A DNA stretch of 64,000 nt from Paraspadella gotoi (Eukaryota; Chaetognatha), in the NCBI GenBank assembly GCA_051294375.1, contig CM119263.1:30740053-30804052 (forward strand). Reading direction: 5' to 3'. Each line of letters begins with the position of its first letter. Position 1 is the stretch's first letter. The notes under the pieces are model-generated. The model searched no databases and was not told where the DNA came from. It saw nothing but the letters and a program-made list of their open reading frames with translations. Shown here piece by piece: positions 12,225 to 23,879 of this stretch. Both the position numbers and the translations under genes were made by a program.

Positions 12225-12633
12225 GAATGAAAAGGAGGGGGTAATAGACCCGCGTCTGTCTATCACCTTATATACTGCTTTGTATCCAAGAGCTCTATCC
12301 TCCATTAAAAGCCGCCCATTCACTGTTAAACGACTGGCAATACTTCCTCTTCTCTCCATTTTTTTCCTTCAACTGCTGAATACAAGACTATCCAACTCAT
12401 CGGTTCTCACTCTCCGTGGACATGCAAGGCCGCCTGCTTCCAACCGCTCATCCAAAGTGTCCAGTTGCTTCAAATTTGTTGACAACTCTGCAGATGGTTG
12501 TTAGAGGGAAATAAAACTGTCTGGCGATCCTATATCTTGACAAACCTCCTTTCCAAAGCTCAACTATTGCAGCTTTCCTTTTGGGGATCAGCTGTTTTGA
12601 AGTTTCCATGGTAAAAAAACACAAAAAAAACAA
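12225..12633 (-). pseudogene. Tc1/mariner-like transposase, N-terminal relic
   Basis: The minus strand from about 12606 encodes a paired-like helix-turn-helix segment (KRKAAIVELWKGGLSRYRIA, then TICRVVNKFEATGHFG), as in the DNA-binding end of Tc1-like transposases. An in-frame TGA follows at once. Past it the same frame shows a GSRRP-type basic linker. A frame shift later, at 12359-12240, RRGSIASRL and ALGYKAVYK match the second helix-turn-helix (RsIA...LGyKaYK). The DDE catalytic domain is absent. It is a broken, truncated copy. Confidence 0.7.
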
Positions 12634-12916
12634 AAAACAAAGATGGATAAAAAAATTTTTTTCGCAAAAAAAAGGAAATTGTAAGACAAAATTTCAATCC
12701 TTTTTTTGATTTTAGCACAGCTTCTATAATATTTAGACTAAAAACCTCGTCATGGGCTCGGATGAAAGATATTTGTCTTGACTTTCAAATAAACCCAAAT
12801 TTTAATTAATAGGACAACAGACAAGCGAGATAGTAGGGGGTTTAAAGTTTAAACTTTTTTTTGAGCAGATCTGTATTTCCAGTTAGGCATAGCATTTTCC
12901 CTTTGCTAAAGATTTT

Positions 12917-13917
12917 AGCCGGATCTGCTTACAGCAAATCTCAACTCTATAATTCACTTTGTCGGTACGTCGGTCCCAAAAGCTTGTCGGTGTCTTAAAT
13001 CATGTCAGAACATCTAAATATGATAAATTATGGAAAAAAACGATGTCCGTCCGTCTGTCTGTCCGTCCGTCCCCCCTTAGCTTTTAACGCCAATTACTCA
13101 TGAGTATATGGGGCGATTGACTTGAAATTTTGTATGTGGGTAGGGAAGTGTGTGATTTAGCTGGAAATTAAGTTTCGATAGAATCGTCCGAGTGAAAATG
13201 AAAAAAAACCAAATAAAATCTATTTCACTATTTGAGCGCCAATTACTCATGAGTGGATGGGGCGATTGATTTGAAATTTTGCATGTGGGTAGGAAAGTGT
13301 GTGATTAACCTGGAATTCAAGTTACGATGGAATCGTCTGAGTGGAAATGAGTTTAATGGAAAAAACAAAAAAACTGTTTCACTAATTGATTATGCTTTTT
13401 TCTCTTTTTACATTAAATGTAAATGCAAGCTAGGAAGATGGGTATCAAACTAAAGGTAAGTTCTGAAAAGAGGTAAGGAAATGGAGTCTAATAAGTCTAA
13501 AGTATAGTAAAGACGGTTATATACAAAATAAGAGGGAGAGGAAGGGAGATGTCTTGTGCCCTGATTTGTGGGTTGAGCGCGACTCAACCCAACTCCTGCT
13601 CGTCCCGGAGAGCGGAGTTGAGAGAGAAAAGTGAATCCCTTGGTCCTTGGTTGCAGGAGGGATGAGGAGGAGGGGACAACGAGGGAATGAGGAGGAGGGG
13701 ACGACGGGGATGGGGAAGAGCTGTGGCGATAAACGCCCCTCTATCTTGCGCCCCTCTTCGTAACCGAGACGTCCACATGGGCCCACAATGGCGTAGGTTG
13801 GTGTCGTCATCTGCTGGCTTGGTGGAATTACCGTCAGGGAGAGAGTTCTGGGGGCACTAAGACATAAAAACCGCTAATGATCGTGGGCAGATCCGGCATT
13901 GTTTGCTCAAACTTGTA
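12917..13917. mobile_element. TIR-family element, copy 3 (variant)
   Basis: The right end (13868-13917) is the standard CCGCTAATGATCGTGGGCAG...TTTGCTCAAACTTGT. The left end starts at AGCCGGATCTGCTTACAGC, followed by CACTTTGTCGGTACGTCGGT, and is the inverse of the block at 18035-18085. Inside (13020-13440) is the minus-orientation satellite (CCGTCCGTCTGTCTG, GCCAATTACTCATGAGT, GTGAGTGGAAATGAGTTT). It ends 55 bp before channel exon A. Confidence 0.45.
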
Positions 13918-13972
13918 AAACTCTGAATATATTTTCTAAAAAGAAGCTCATCTTCTATTTTATCTTTCTTAG

Positions 13973-14839
13973 ATGTTTGTTTTAATTCGCCTCACTGCCA
14001 GTTGTTTTGTTGGTATTGAACAATATGGGTTGGATGCGACCGATTATAATTCTGTTTTGCTTTATATTTCAATGAAGATGCTCATAAGATATGTCTTTTT
14101 GGTCTTACCTATTTATCTTTTAGAAATCTGGTGGAAAATATCTAAACGACCGATATGTATTATAATATGCCATATTTATATGTCAATAATATCTATTTTA
14201 AGATATTCTTTTTTATTACAAAACGATTATAAAATGACTAATTCTTGGATATTTTTCAGATTATCAAGATACATGAATTGCATAATTTTGTTAGAAATGT
14301 ATTCGGGTCTTCTTTTTTTGCTACTTCCCTATGTAATGTGTTCCAATGGTTTTCTGGAAAAAAAATTTAATTTTTTTAATTGTTATGATTATGACTGCAT
14401 TTTTTTTAAATTAAATTTGGATGAATGTCTAAACGGAACATGGTTCGGTCAAGTTAATGAGGTGTTTGCTCAGTTTCCTTTTGTCAATGTCGACAAATCG
14501 TCAAAAGAGCTCATCGATTTAACGAGATTCACGACGGGATTTCCTCATGTACTTTATGATCTTGCTCTTCTTTATATTTGGTCTGTAATGCGTCGTAATG
14601 GTTATGGCCCAATTTATCCTTCAAACTCATTAGAAAAGTCTTTTTTTTTGGGACACGCCCTGTTTGGTTATTTTGTATTGAGTTGGTCTATTACTGGATT
14701 AATATGTGCGTATTTTTATAATACCTCATATCAAGAAATATTATCTATAGACCATATTAGTTTGATTGAATCCTATTGTCAGATAAATGAATTTGGAGTA
14801 AGCGGAACAAAATATTTTAAAAAGTACTATTTTTTACAG
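13973..14839 (+). CDS. CNG/HCN-superfamily channel, repeat I, transmembrane and pore exon
   Basis: Exon of 289 codons between an acceptor (TATCTTTCTTAG) and a CAG|GTGAAA donor, phase 0 at both ends. The frame is closed by TAG directly upstream, so ATG at 13973 could be a start, but I favour an internal exon because the family's S1 and most of S2 are missing. Hydrophobic segments at residues 35-54, 60-82 and 102-123 fit S3-S5. A long Cys-containing extracellular turret (124-190) follows, then a pore helix with RRNGYGPIYP (GYG at 210-212), S6 (223-249) and the start of a C-linker. The S4 region has few arginines. GYG suggests K+ selectivity (inference). It continues into 19033 in frame. Residue numbering is from 13973. 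Confidence 0.78.
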
Positions 14840-14859
14840 GTGAAAAAATTTTTTTGTGA

Positions 14860-15206
14860 ATGAAATTAAGTGTTTTGACTTTTATGTTTAATAACAATTA
14901 CCGGGACCTATTCACTTGGTTGGTATGTCGGTCCCACCTCAAAATTACGTCGGTAAATCACTTAGATAATCTCAGATGTCAGAACATTGAATATAATTGT
15001 AAATTACATAATCACCATAACAAAATGAATTACCACAACAACCACCACCAAAACAACTACCACCACAACAACTACGACAACAAACACCACAACAACTACC
15101 AAAACTACCATAATGACCACAATTGAATGAATGAACAAAAAATGTTGAAAAAAAATTGACGAATATGTATTTGAATAAAAACTAATTACTAAAAATTTAT
15201 TTAAAC
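14860..15206. repeat. ACC/AAC-rich simple sequence and TIR-family scrap
   Basis: After the exon A donor, 14900-14995 matches the CACTTTGTCGGTACGTCGGT block of the TIR family. A CAACAACCACCACC-type microsatellite follows (15010-15120). The His/Asn-rich 88-codon frame here is a by-product of the microsatellite. Confidence 0.65.
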
Positions 15207-16064
15207 AAGTTTGAGCAAACAATGTCGGATCTGCATACGTAATTAATTAATTAATTAATTAATCGATTAATTAATTAATTAATTAATTTTAATATGTAAT
15301 AATTAATTTTAAATTTATATTCAACTTATCATCATCGATGTCCTTAAAATTGGGTTAGGACAGTTATTAAATAGTGTTTGTTTACATTTTATCAAAACAA
15401 ACAAATATCCTCTATTTTATTTTATGTCTCCTTCTCTCTCTCTCTCTCTCTCTCTCTTTTTCTGCAATTGCGACGATCTTTATGCTTTTCAGATTTTTTT
15501 AAACTTGCATCATTTTTTCACATTAATTAATTAATTAATTCATTAATTAATTTAAACATTTATTAGTATAATTAATATTAAAGATTCAAGTAAATGTGAC
15601 TTATGTTTTTCCATCTAAACTCATTTCCCTCTGGCACAATTCCGAATACTTTAATATAATTATTATATATTAATAAATATTTAAAAGCTTTCAGTGCAAC
15701 ACCCAATGAACTAATTCTAAAAGTTATATTGAAAATCGATTTAGTAGTAAAAGGAAAAAAAATTTAAAGAGAACTAGAAGTTATAAAAAGTGTTCAATTT
15801 TGGCCCGCCTTACTAGATATTAGGCCTTACTAGATATATTGCATGTGATTAAACAATGTTATCGGAATAATAATTTATCAATTTTATGTATTTTGTAAGT
15901 ATTTTAAGTATTTTTATTCAGTGAGTAAAATAACAACTTTTTTATTCGCTAATTTTTATCTCGGACTCCCTCTCTTTCTATCTTTCTCTCTCTCTCTCTC
16001 ATCTTTCCTCTCTCTCTCTCTCTCTCTCTCTTGAAATTGCGACGATCCTTATGCTCATTTTACT

Positions 16065-16118
<54 letters not shown>

Positions 16119-16164
16119 TGCAATTGCGACGATCTTATGCTTTTAAGATTTTTTTTAACTTGTA

Positions 16165-17770
16165 TCAATGTGACTTTTTTTTTTCATTTAAACTCATTTC
16201 CACTGGCACAATTCCGTCAAAACTTTATATTTAGCTTTTTCACACACTTTCTACCCGCTCACAAAATTTCATCTCAATCTATTATGGGTTAAAATAAGTA
16301 AAAAGATTCAAGTAAATGTGACTCATATTTTTTTCATTTAAACTCATTTCCACTCGTACGTTTCCACCGAAACTTTATATCAAGCATCGATACACATTTT
16401 TCTAACACACAAAAAATTTGAACTCAATCTATCCATCCAATTATGATTAATTAGAGTACTTATTGGTTAAAATAAGTAAAAAGATTTTAGTAAATGCGAC
16501 TTATGTTTTTTCCACTTAAACTCATTTCCACTCACACGATTCCGTCGAAACTTTATATCCAGCTTTATCACACACTTTCCTACCCACACACAAAATTTCA
16601 TTTCAATCCAACCAGCAATCACGAGTTTTGGAGCTTTTTGCTAAGGTGGGACGGATGGACGGATTGATTGACTGATTAATTAATTATTGATTAATTAATT
16701 GACTAATTGATTAATTAACTGATTAATTATTTGACTTATTAATACATCCTGCATATACATTTAATATAAAAGGAAAAAGAAGCATAATCAATTAGTGAAA
16801 CAGGTTTTTTGTTTTTTCCATTTAAACTCATTTCCACTCAAAAGATTCCATCGAAACTTGGTTTCCTGTTCAATCACACACTTTTCTACTCACATACAAA
16901 ATTCCAGGTGAATCGATAATTAAGTGGTAATAAAGCTATCTTGGTCAACTTGCATAATTTTAATCAACTTGCATAATTTGGTCAACTGACTAATTTGGTT
17001 AACTGACATAATTTGGTCTACTGACAAATTTGGTCAACTGACATAATTTGGTCAACTGACATAATTTGATCAATTAAGATAATTTGGTCAACCGGCATAA
17101 TTGGTTAACTGGCATAATTTTATCAACTACCTAATTTGGTCAACAGGCAATAATTTGGTCAACTTGCAAAACTTGATTAACTTGCAGAATTTGGTCAACT
17201 GGCATAATTTGGTCAATTAGCATAATTTGGTCAATCAATCAATCAATCAATCAATCAGAGAGAGAGAAGAGAGAAACTTTAAAAAATTCAAATAAATGTG
17301 TCTTTTGGTTTTCTAATTTGAATCTTTTTCCACTCCTACGATTCATCAAAAAAATTTTTATCCAGCTTTATCACATACTTTCCTACCCACACACAAAATT
17401 AAATTTCGATTTATCTATCCAATTTTTAATAAACAAAATAATATTAGAGTAAATTTAAGTAAAAATACTTCAAGTAAATATGACTTTTGTTTTTTCCATT
17501 TTAACTCATTTCCACTCGCACGATTCCATCGAAACTTTATATCCGGCTCAATCACACACTTTCCTACCATCATACAAAATTTCAAGTCAATGCACTTCCA
17601 CTCATGAGCAATTGGCGTTCAAATAGTGAAAATATATTTTTTTGTTTTTTCCATTTAAACCAATTTCCACTCGCACGATTCCCTTGAAACTTCATATCCA
17701 TCTCAATCCACACAGTTTCCTACCCACACACAAAATTTCATACCAATCCATCCATCCAATCAGGTAATTT
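16165..17770. repeat. Degenerate tandem repeat, unit about 130-180 bp
   Basis: About seven copies carry, in order, ACTCATTTCCACTCG, CGATTCC(G/A)TCGAAACTT, CACACTTTCCTACCCACACA and CAAAATTTCA, then CAATCCATCCATCCAATCA. Inverted copies occur at 13080-13440 and 61390-61870, and another plus-oriented stretch at 44690-44970. Frames inside this block are artefacts. Confidence 0.75.
16935..17240. repeat. 18-20 bp minisatellite (TAATTTGGTCAACTGGCA)
   Basis: About 16 imperfect units. The unit resembles the inverse of the 1540-2275 minisatellite and of a short run at 4985-5040, suggesting a common source. Confidence 0.8.
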
Positions 17771-17789
17771 GGAGTTTTTTGCTAAGGTG

Positions 17790-17899
17790 GGACGGACGGA
17801 CGGACGGACGGGCGGACGGACGAGGACGGAGACGGACGGACGGCGACGACGGACGGACGACGGACGGACGGACGGACGGACGGACGGACGGACGACGAC

Positions 17900-17930
<31 letters not shown>

Positions 17931-17945
17931 GGACGGACGGACATC
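17790..17945. repeat. GACG/GACA microsatellite
   Basis: (GACG)n and (GACA)n runs. The Arg/Asp/Thr and Pro/Ser/Val open frames on both strands come from the tetranucleotide and are not genes. Confidence 0.9.
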
Positions 17946-18489
17946 ATTTTTTTTGCATAATTTATCATAATTCGATGTTCTGACATGATATAAGTGTGTG
18001 CCCGACAATATTGAGGGGGGCGGACCAGACGGACCGAAAAAGTGAGTTATAGAGTCGCGGATCGTGCTGATAAGCAGATCCGACTAAAAATTGCTTGTAC
18101 GAATAATTATAATGCATCATGCATTACGCATATCCGGCATTGTTTGATGAAACTCGTTTTAAAATTCATTATAAAAAATCCCTTAAATTTAATTTTTGCG
18201 CTAATCGATGGTTCTTCGAAAATGGTTTATCTTTCATTAATAATTTTGTAATGTTAAATGAAAAATAGTGGTGTATTTAAAGCGATTTAGTGCAAGTTGG
18301 AGAGTCTTGTTTATATTACACTCCTGTGTAAAAAAACACGCCACTTTATAACTTTAAATTCCAGATGCTTTATATATATATATATAAATTATATAAAAAA
18401 TGAAATTTTTTAAAAAAGGAATCAATGTGTTTAAATTTTTTTACAATCGGTCAAGTGGTTTAGGAGATATGATTTTTTAAACTTGAGTG

Positions 18490-18785
18490 TGTAGTCGGGC
18501 ATTGCCTAGGTTCACCCCGCCTATAAGCATAACGCTTTCAGTCCTGACCCGGTGGCTCATTGAGTAAAGCCGTCAGCTCATGACCACTAGGTACCGGGTT
18601 CAATCCCAACCTGGTACTTACCCTGCGGGAAGCGTTAGGACGGCCGTAAGCTGCCATGGGGGCGTGGCAACCCTTCAAGCCTGGTTCCAAGCCCATGACC
18701 CGTTCCATGGCTACTAAAGGGGGTTATAGAAGTTACGGATAGTCATCTTCAGCCCACTTAGCGCTTTATCCACAAGTGTTCCAAA
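18490..18785 (+). repeat. tRNA-like SINE (type A)
   Basis: The head reads CCCGGTGGCTCATTGAGTAA (A-box-like TGGCTCATTGAG) and, about 40 bp on, ACCGGGTTCAATCCCAACC (B-box GGTTCAATCC). The tail contains CGGCCGTAAGCTGCCATG and ends near CTTTATCCACAAG. A full minus-strand copy lies at 22928-23222, and a tail scrap at 40044-40082. Confidence 0.75.
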
Positions 18786-19032
18786 ACCAAACGGGAAAAT
18801 CGACTTATCTATACAGATTTTTTTAACGAGAAAAACTATAAAATGAAAAAGCTGTCATTATGGTTGTGAAAAAGCTTTTGACATTCAGATTTCTCAGACA
18901 CATACTCCAATTTTTTTTAAAAATTCAAGTATATAGGGTAATTTTTAAAGTCTGAAATAAAATGGCGCGATTTTTTTGCACATGACTGTCTGGGAATCTT
19001 TTCATTAATTTCATTCACCATTTTTTTATTAG

Positions 19033-19671
19033 GATTCAAATAAAGATATATTATTAAAAAATGAACAGTTTAGACAAATGCCATCACGTCATAAAGAAGT
19101 GATAAGATATAATTCTTATGTTAAAGTGCTTAAATCGACAAGAATATTTAATAATATCGATAATGATTTTTTACATTGCCTGACTTATTTTTTAAAAATG
19201 AAATGTTATTTGGCCGGAGAAACGATTGTAAACTGTGGTAGTGTTCCCCCTGGCCTTTTTATTATTCGAAAGGGGGTTGTCCAAGTAATTGCTCTGTCTC
19301 CTATTAGTGAAGCAGGTATGTCTCAGCTCGAGCGAGGAGACTGTTTTGGAGAAATAAATATTTGCAAAGATTTAAGAACTCCACTTTTATTTATTGCAAA
19401 ATCTGACTGTTATTTATGGACTCTTTCAAGAGTTAATTGTATGAGAGTAACCGCCGTTATTCCGAAGATTTATCGTAAAGATTTGTTTAGGAATCATTAT
19501 GAAATTGTAAGAAGCGCAAAATATATGTTTCAGAAACCATTAAAAATAATTTCACCAACTGGTTTACCCCAAGCCATAAAAATATATTGCTCTGTTCAAC
19601 CGACCCGCTTTCCTTTGGAGTTATGTGAAGTTTTGGAAGAAATAGAAGGTTGTGTTCAAGAATTAATATAA
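19033..19671 (+). CDS. CNG/HCN-superfamily channel, repeat I, C-linker and CNBD exon
   Basis: Acceptor TTTTTTTATTAG at 19021-19032, codon-phase 0, so it joins exon A in frame and completes its C-linker. From the ATG at 19078, residues 17-40 are the C-linker/A-helix (VLKSTRIFNNIDNDFLHCL). Residues 41-120 are a cyclic-nucleotide-binding domain: YLAGETI, LFIIRKGVVQV, then the phosphate-binding cassette GDCFGEI (FGEI at 90-93) with R100-T101. Those residues contact the cyclic phosphate in this family, so this CNBD looks able to bind ligand. The frame stops at 19669. A GTAAGA donor after 19506, also phase 0, would instead splice to the next repeat. I cannot decide which is used. Confidence 0.8.
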   Translation, partial: DSNKDILLKNEQFRQMPSRHKEVIRYNSYVKVLKSTRIFNNIDNDFLHCLTYFLKMKCYLAGETIVNCGSVPPGLFIIRKGVVQVIALSPISEAGMSQLERGDCFGEINICKDLRTPLLFIAKSDCYLWTLSRVNCMRVTAVIPKIYRKDLFRNHYEIVRSAKYMFQKPLKIISPTGLPQAIKIYCSVQPTRFPLELCEVLEEIEGCVQELI

Positions 19672-20079
19672 AAATTTATGTTAAAAATTATAATACACTA
19701 TTATACTATAAAGAAAAATCCCACTTGCACTCCCGATTTTTCAGCAATCAGTTAATTATACAGGGACTTCAATCTGGAACAATACGAAAAACCTCTTTCA
19801 CTCTATATTATTTTTATAATAATTATAAGTTAAAAAACTACTTAACATTTATGTTGATCTAAAAAAATTTTCAAAATTTTTAATAATATAATCAAGTGCG
19901 GAGCTACTTTTCTTAATTTTTTTCGTCCAAATTTTAACAATTTTTAATGCTCATTGTGAAGTTATCTGATATAAAAATAAAAAATTGTGGAGATAAAAAG
20001 TCAGTTTGGTGATTTGATACTATAAAAAATTTCTCATATGAGACCTAATTTATTTACTTATTTATGGTAACTATTATTT
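19672..20079. other. AT-rich intron or 3' flank
   Basis: No gene is seen. If 19669 is a true stop this would be 3' UTR. ATAAAAATAAAAAATTG near 19973 is the only weak polyadenylation-like text. Confidence 0.35.
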
Positions 20080-20885
20080 ATCAACAAAGTCATCCTTCAA
20101 ATTTTTCCCCAATTTATATTTAATAAATTTTAAAGGAAAAAAGTGATGATTATTACCAAGTATTAGGACTAAGCTCTGACGAAAAAAGCCAGAGGTTTTA
20201 TTATTTACCGGCCAATGTAGAATGATGGCAATATTGCTATTGTTAAGTTTCAAAAAAATTTGGTCATAAATATAGAAAATATTAACCAAAATCTTCAGAA
20301 AATCTACCCCTTCTTTGGAAGATTTTCGCCATAGAAGATTTTTCCCGAATCTGACTCCCGGTTGAAAACTCTTAGAATTTCAATCGTTAGCTCCTCTTTT
20401 ACTTTTACTTTAAATAAAAATTTTACCAAAATGGACTAATTCACTTTACCCTGATTGTATCATATTAAAATAACTAAAAAAAATGTAAAGAAAAATTTTG
20501 AGAGCCCTTCAGACATATGGCTATCGGATTCCTGAATTTGAAGTTTAATATAAAATAACAACATATGTTAAATGCGTTGACATTGTATTGAAGTTAAGAA
20601 ATCCATTTATTTTATATATAAAAATTGCATCAAAAATATTTTCCTGAGCAGACCAGTCCATTTGAATCTAATGGTTTGATGATTTGATGGTTATTTGTCA
20701 AGAGAAAAAAAATGCGAGCCCTTCAGATGCAACAGGATTGGAATCGAGTGTTTTACATCTATTTTTTACCGTAATTTTTCCCAGGGGCATTGACATTGTA
20801 TGGTAGTCAGATTTTAGCAAAAATCTCCATTGAAAAAGTCTTCCTGGATTTCTAAGAACGACGTAGACTCCTACAAGTATTATTC
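20080..20885. repeat. Dispersed repeat of about 800 bp, inverse copy at 34175-34900
   Basis: Shared words include GGAATCGAGTGTTTTACATC, GACTCCCGGTTGAAAACTC and TCTAAGAACGACGTAGACTC, with the two copies in opposite orientation. In the 34-kb copy this block starts immediately inside a hammerhead-bearing end. A weaker third copy (ACACGATTCTAAAAGCG, GCATCTGAAGAGC) lies at about 28900-29010. Confidence 0.75.
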
Positions 20886-20982
20886 ATATTATAATTTTTT
20901 TTATTCTGGTTCATGATACATTTACTACAATATCTTATTATTAAAAAAATAAAGCATGAAAAAAAATCTTAAAAGCATAAGG

Positions 20983-21939
20983 ATCGTCGCAATCGCATAA
21001 GAAAAATCTAGATTGACGACAAATTTTGATACTAAAAAAATCAAATTTGAGAAAAGAAAATTAATTTATAAACAGAAAGAAAAAGAAAAATAACTTATTT
21101 TTGAGTTTAATTTTTAGCAAGTGCTAAGTCTGGAGAGACATTATTGAAGGTACTTTTGTTTTACTTTTAGCACGCATAAGCGAGCAGTTTGATCGAATGC
21201 GACCTCTCTAAACACTTAACATTCCCAGACACAAAGTGAAACTTGAATCAGACTGATGAAGTGAAGTAAAGACTAAAGTGAAGTAAAATGAAGTAAAGTA
21301 AAATAAAATAATAAATTAAATATAAATTGAAAAAAAATATTATTCTGATTGATATTTAGAATATTTAAAAAAAAAATCCACAAAAATCTTGGATGTAAAT
21401 TTGGGAATAAATGGCGATAATAAAAGTTTTTAGAGGGAAAAAATTAATCAGAGAGAGAGAGAGAAGCCAAATCGTTTTCAGACAAATCAGCAGCGGCAGC
21501 AGCAGAGGCACCCAGAAAAAAATAAAAAAATCAAAAAGCAGCAGCAGAAGCAGCAGGAGAAAAGAGAGAAAAAGAATAAGCCCCTGCAGAGCCAACTGCA
21601 GACTCGTTTTTTTCCCCTATGAATCAGTGACTAGGGAAAAGAGAGGGAGAGAGAAATGTAATTAAGAGAGAAAAGAGAAAGAGAGAGAAATATAAAAATA
21701 GAAGAGAAAATTTGTTTGTTTTGATAAAACAAACAAAGCATATTTAATAACTGTCCAGACTCAATTTTAAGCACATCGATGATGAGAAGCTGTATATAAA
21801 TTTTCAGCTTCATACACCCAAATTTAATCATAAAAAAGGTGATCTATAATTTGGAACGCCAACGACGACAACGACGACGACGCCACTTATGAGCAAAACC
21901 ACAGCAATATCGTCACAAACGCAAGGCGATTGCGACGAT
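20983..21939. mobile_element. MITE-like element with ATCGTCGCAATCGC ends, copy 1
   Basis: 14-bp inverted ends: ATCGTCGCAATCGC at 20983 and GCGATTGCGACGAT at 21926-21939. The body holds AGCAGCAGAAGCAGCAGGAG and GAGAGA runs but no transposase. Copy 2 is at 31474-32435 and an inverted partial copy at 45490-46190. The end motif with CTTAAAAGCATAAGGATCGT also occurs alone at 15466, 16035, 16120 and 62030. The 84-codon frame within is repeat-derived. Confidence 0.7.
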
Positions 21940-22425
21940 AAAAATTAAATTGTTTTAATGGGGACTGAAGGATTGATAGTAAAATCCACTTTCAAAGTAA
22001 AAATTCTGCTTCTTCAGAAATTTTCCCTTTGAAGAAAATGTTTATAACATAGTAACTATGCCAGCTAGAATGCTACAAATGGGTGGAAAAAAGTCAAATA
22101 TTTTTCTATTAGTATGAAAAATTTTATAACCCGATTTTTCTTCGTTTCAATTATATTACAAGTTTTTTTTTATCAGATTGAAGTTCCTGTAATATTAGTT
22201 TTTTAAAGGTTGGTCAAAAGAGCAAAAACTAAAATTTTATACTAGAAAATAAAAATCTTGTAGCATTTTGTAGCATTTTAGATCAACTTAATCAAAAAAT
22301 TTAAAAATTATCATTATGAGAGTGTTAAGTGAAACCAAAGTCGAAAAATGTACATAAAAAATATTTCTTTTTAATATCGCGAATTTCCTTTCGTTTCGTT
22401 GTGTTTGAATTAGTAGAAGAAGTTT
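21940..22425. other. No gene recognised
   Basis: AT-rich sequence between a MITE and a hammerhead element, with no coding signal. Confidence 0.4.
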
Positions 22426-22459
22426 GAATTTGTTTACAACAACGATTTTATTGGTACAT

Positions 22460-22510
22460 AGGGACGTACATGTTTCGGCTTTAAATTACAAGCCTTCTTC
22501 AGTGCAAAGT
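22460..22510 (-). ncRNA. Hammerhead-ribozyme-like motif
   Basis: The minus strand reads CTGAAGA (22502-22496), helix II AGGCTT...AAGCC, GAAACATGTA. CTGAAGA fits the CUGANGA consensus. The triplet is GTA. Flanking stem I pairing is poor. Confidence 0.55.
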
Positions 22511-22678
22511 AAAAGTAAGAGAGAGAGAGAGAGAGAGAGGGAGAGAGGGAGACAGAGAGAGGGCAAAGTTTCCAACACAGAGTTGAGAAAAGAATAGTGG
22601 TCAGATGTGAGGACAGGTTAAGGTGAAGACAGATTGAGCTAGATTGTGAAAATAAATTAAGTGGTGAAAATTTTGAGA

Positions 22679-22716
<38 letters not shown>

Positions 22717-22927
22717 AAAGAAACATTAGAAACAATACATTGTGCAATGTACAACAGAGATAAATGATTTAAACTAACAGTGAAATAAATATTTTAACAT
22801 TAAACTACTTAATAAATAATTGAGTATGAAGCAGTGAAATTGAAATGTGAAAGGAAAGGGAGAATTAAATTTGGAAGATATTAATGTGGAAAGTAAAATT
22901 TAAGAATTAAGAAAGAGCTCAAAATGA

Positions 22928-23222
22928 GCTTGTGGATAAGGCGCTACGTGGGCTGAAGATAACTGTCCGTAACTTCTATAACCCCTCTAGCAGCATGGAA
23001 CGGGTCCCTGGGCTTGGAACCAGGCTTGAGGGTTTGCCATGCCCCAAGGCGGCTTACGGCCGTCCTCACGCTTCCCACAGGGTAGGTACCGGGTAGGTAC
23101 CGGGTAGGTACCGGGTAGGTACCGGGTCATGAGCTGATGGCTTTACTCAATGAGCCACCGGGTCACAACTGAAAGTGTCATTATTCTAGGCGGAGTGAAC
23201 CTAGGCAATGCCCGACTACAAG
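22928..23222 (-). repeat. tRNA-like SINE (type A), inside element 1
   Basis: Inverse of 18490-18785, sharing CGGTGGCTCATTGAGTAAAG, CGGCCGTAAGCCGCC and the end GTAGTCGGGCATTGCCTAGG. A GGTAGGTACCG unit is repeated four times at 23082-23130, which breaks the tRNA-like head. Confidence 0.7.
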
Positions 23223-23345
23223 CTGGCCCCCTTTGGTTGAACCAAATAAAAGTCATTGGCGCGTCAGTGGCTGAGAGGTCATATCGGTTGAGCCTGTATG
23301 TGATGGACTGGGTAGGCTTCCTTGCGGGAAGAGTCCAAAGGCTAC

Positions 23346-23395
23346 CCTGATGTCTCTCTGGCTTGTAATTTAAAGCTGAAACATGTACATCCCTA
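23346..23395 (+). ncRNA. Hammerhead-like motif, decayed
   Basis: CTGATGT, then a GGCTTGTAATTTAAAGCT stem-loop, then GAAACATGTA. The core has lost the final A of CTGATGA and has extra bases before the stem, so activity is doubtful. It mirrors 22460-22510. Confidence 0.45.
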
Positions 23396-23499
23396 TGTAC
23401 CAATAAAATCGTTGTTGTAAACAAATTCTTTTTAATATAAATTTTTTTCTCCCATTGAATAGACAGAATAGTCATTTTGAGTTAGAACCGTTTAATTTA

Positions 23500-23875
23500 A
23501 GCAGGCTCTCTGTTTTAATAATTAAAAATTTCAGTTAACCTAATTTAATTCTAATTTTTGTTATTCAACAGAGAAGATATTCTTAAAACTTGATGAAAAA
23601 TATACCCCGTGTCCAATCACGTATCATTCAATCCTTTTCATTTTATTACTCTTTTAACATTTTTAAGATAATTAATTTTACAACATTAACTAATTTTTGT
23701 ACCATTATTATTAAATTGTGACTAACGCGCGTGCAGTCTCTAACCTGTTTCGTCCCTAAATCTTTCAATACCATCATTGATTGCTACATTTACTTCAGAG
23801 TAAACTTTAGCTATATATTTTGCGAGATACCCTTTAACTTAAATTATGTAATTATTGAAACACACTAAGTATAAA
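23500..23875. other. No gene recognised
   Basis: AT-rich, no coding signal. Confidence 0.4.
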
Positions 23876-23879
23876 ATAC

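Larger units (their letters stand above)
15207..18157. mobile_element. TIR-family element, copy 4 (largest)
   Basis: The left end at 15207 is ACAAGTTTGAGCAAACAATG. A diverged right end lies at 18120-18157 (ATATCCGGCATTGTTTGATG). The interior is satellite: TTAATTAAT tracts, (CT)n runs (15433-15460, 15970-16110), a 130-180 bp degenerate tandem unit, an 18-bp minisatellite and a GACG microsatellite. It sits inside the intron between exons A and B. No transposase is visible. Confidence 0.45.
22430..23415. mobile_element. Hammerhead-ended composite element 1
   Basis: Both ends carry the same module in inverted orientation: ACAACGATTTTATTGGTACA plus a hammerhead core on the left, and the matching AATAAAATCGTTGTTG end on the right. 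Within the left arm lie GA microsatellites and a GTGGTCAGATGTGAGGACAG block. The arm stops at the small palindrome GAGCTCAAAATGAGC (22917-22931). The core is a type A SINE (minus) plus a GC-rich segment. No reverse transcriptase is present. Confidence 0.65.

Noticed and set aside
14860-15126. 88-codon Asn/His-rich protein after exon A
   Set aside because: Encoded by an AAC/ACC microsatellite just past a good splice donor; part of a repeat element.
17738-18008. Arg/Asp-rich and Pro/Ser/Val-rich proteins
   Set aside because: Products of the GACG/GACA tetranucleotide run on both strands.
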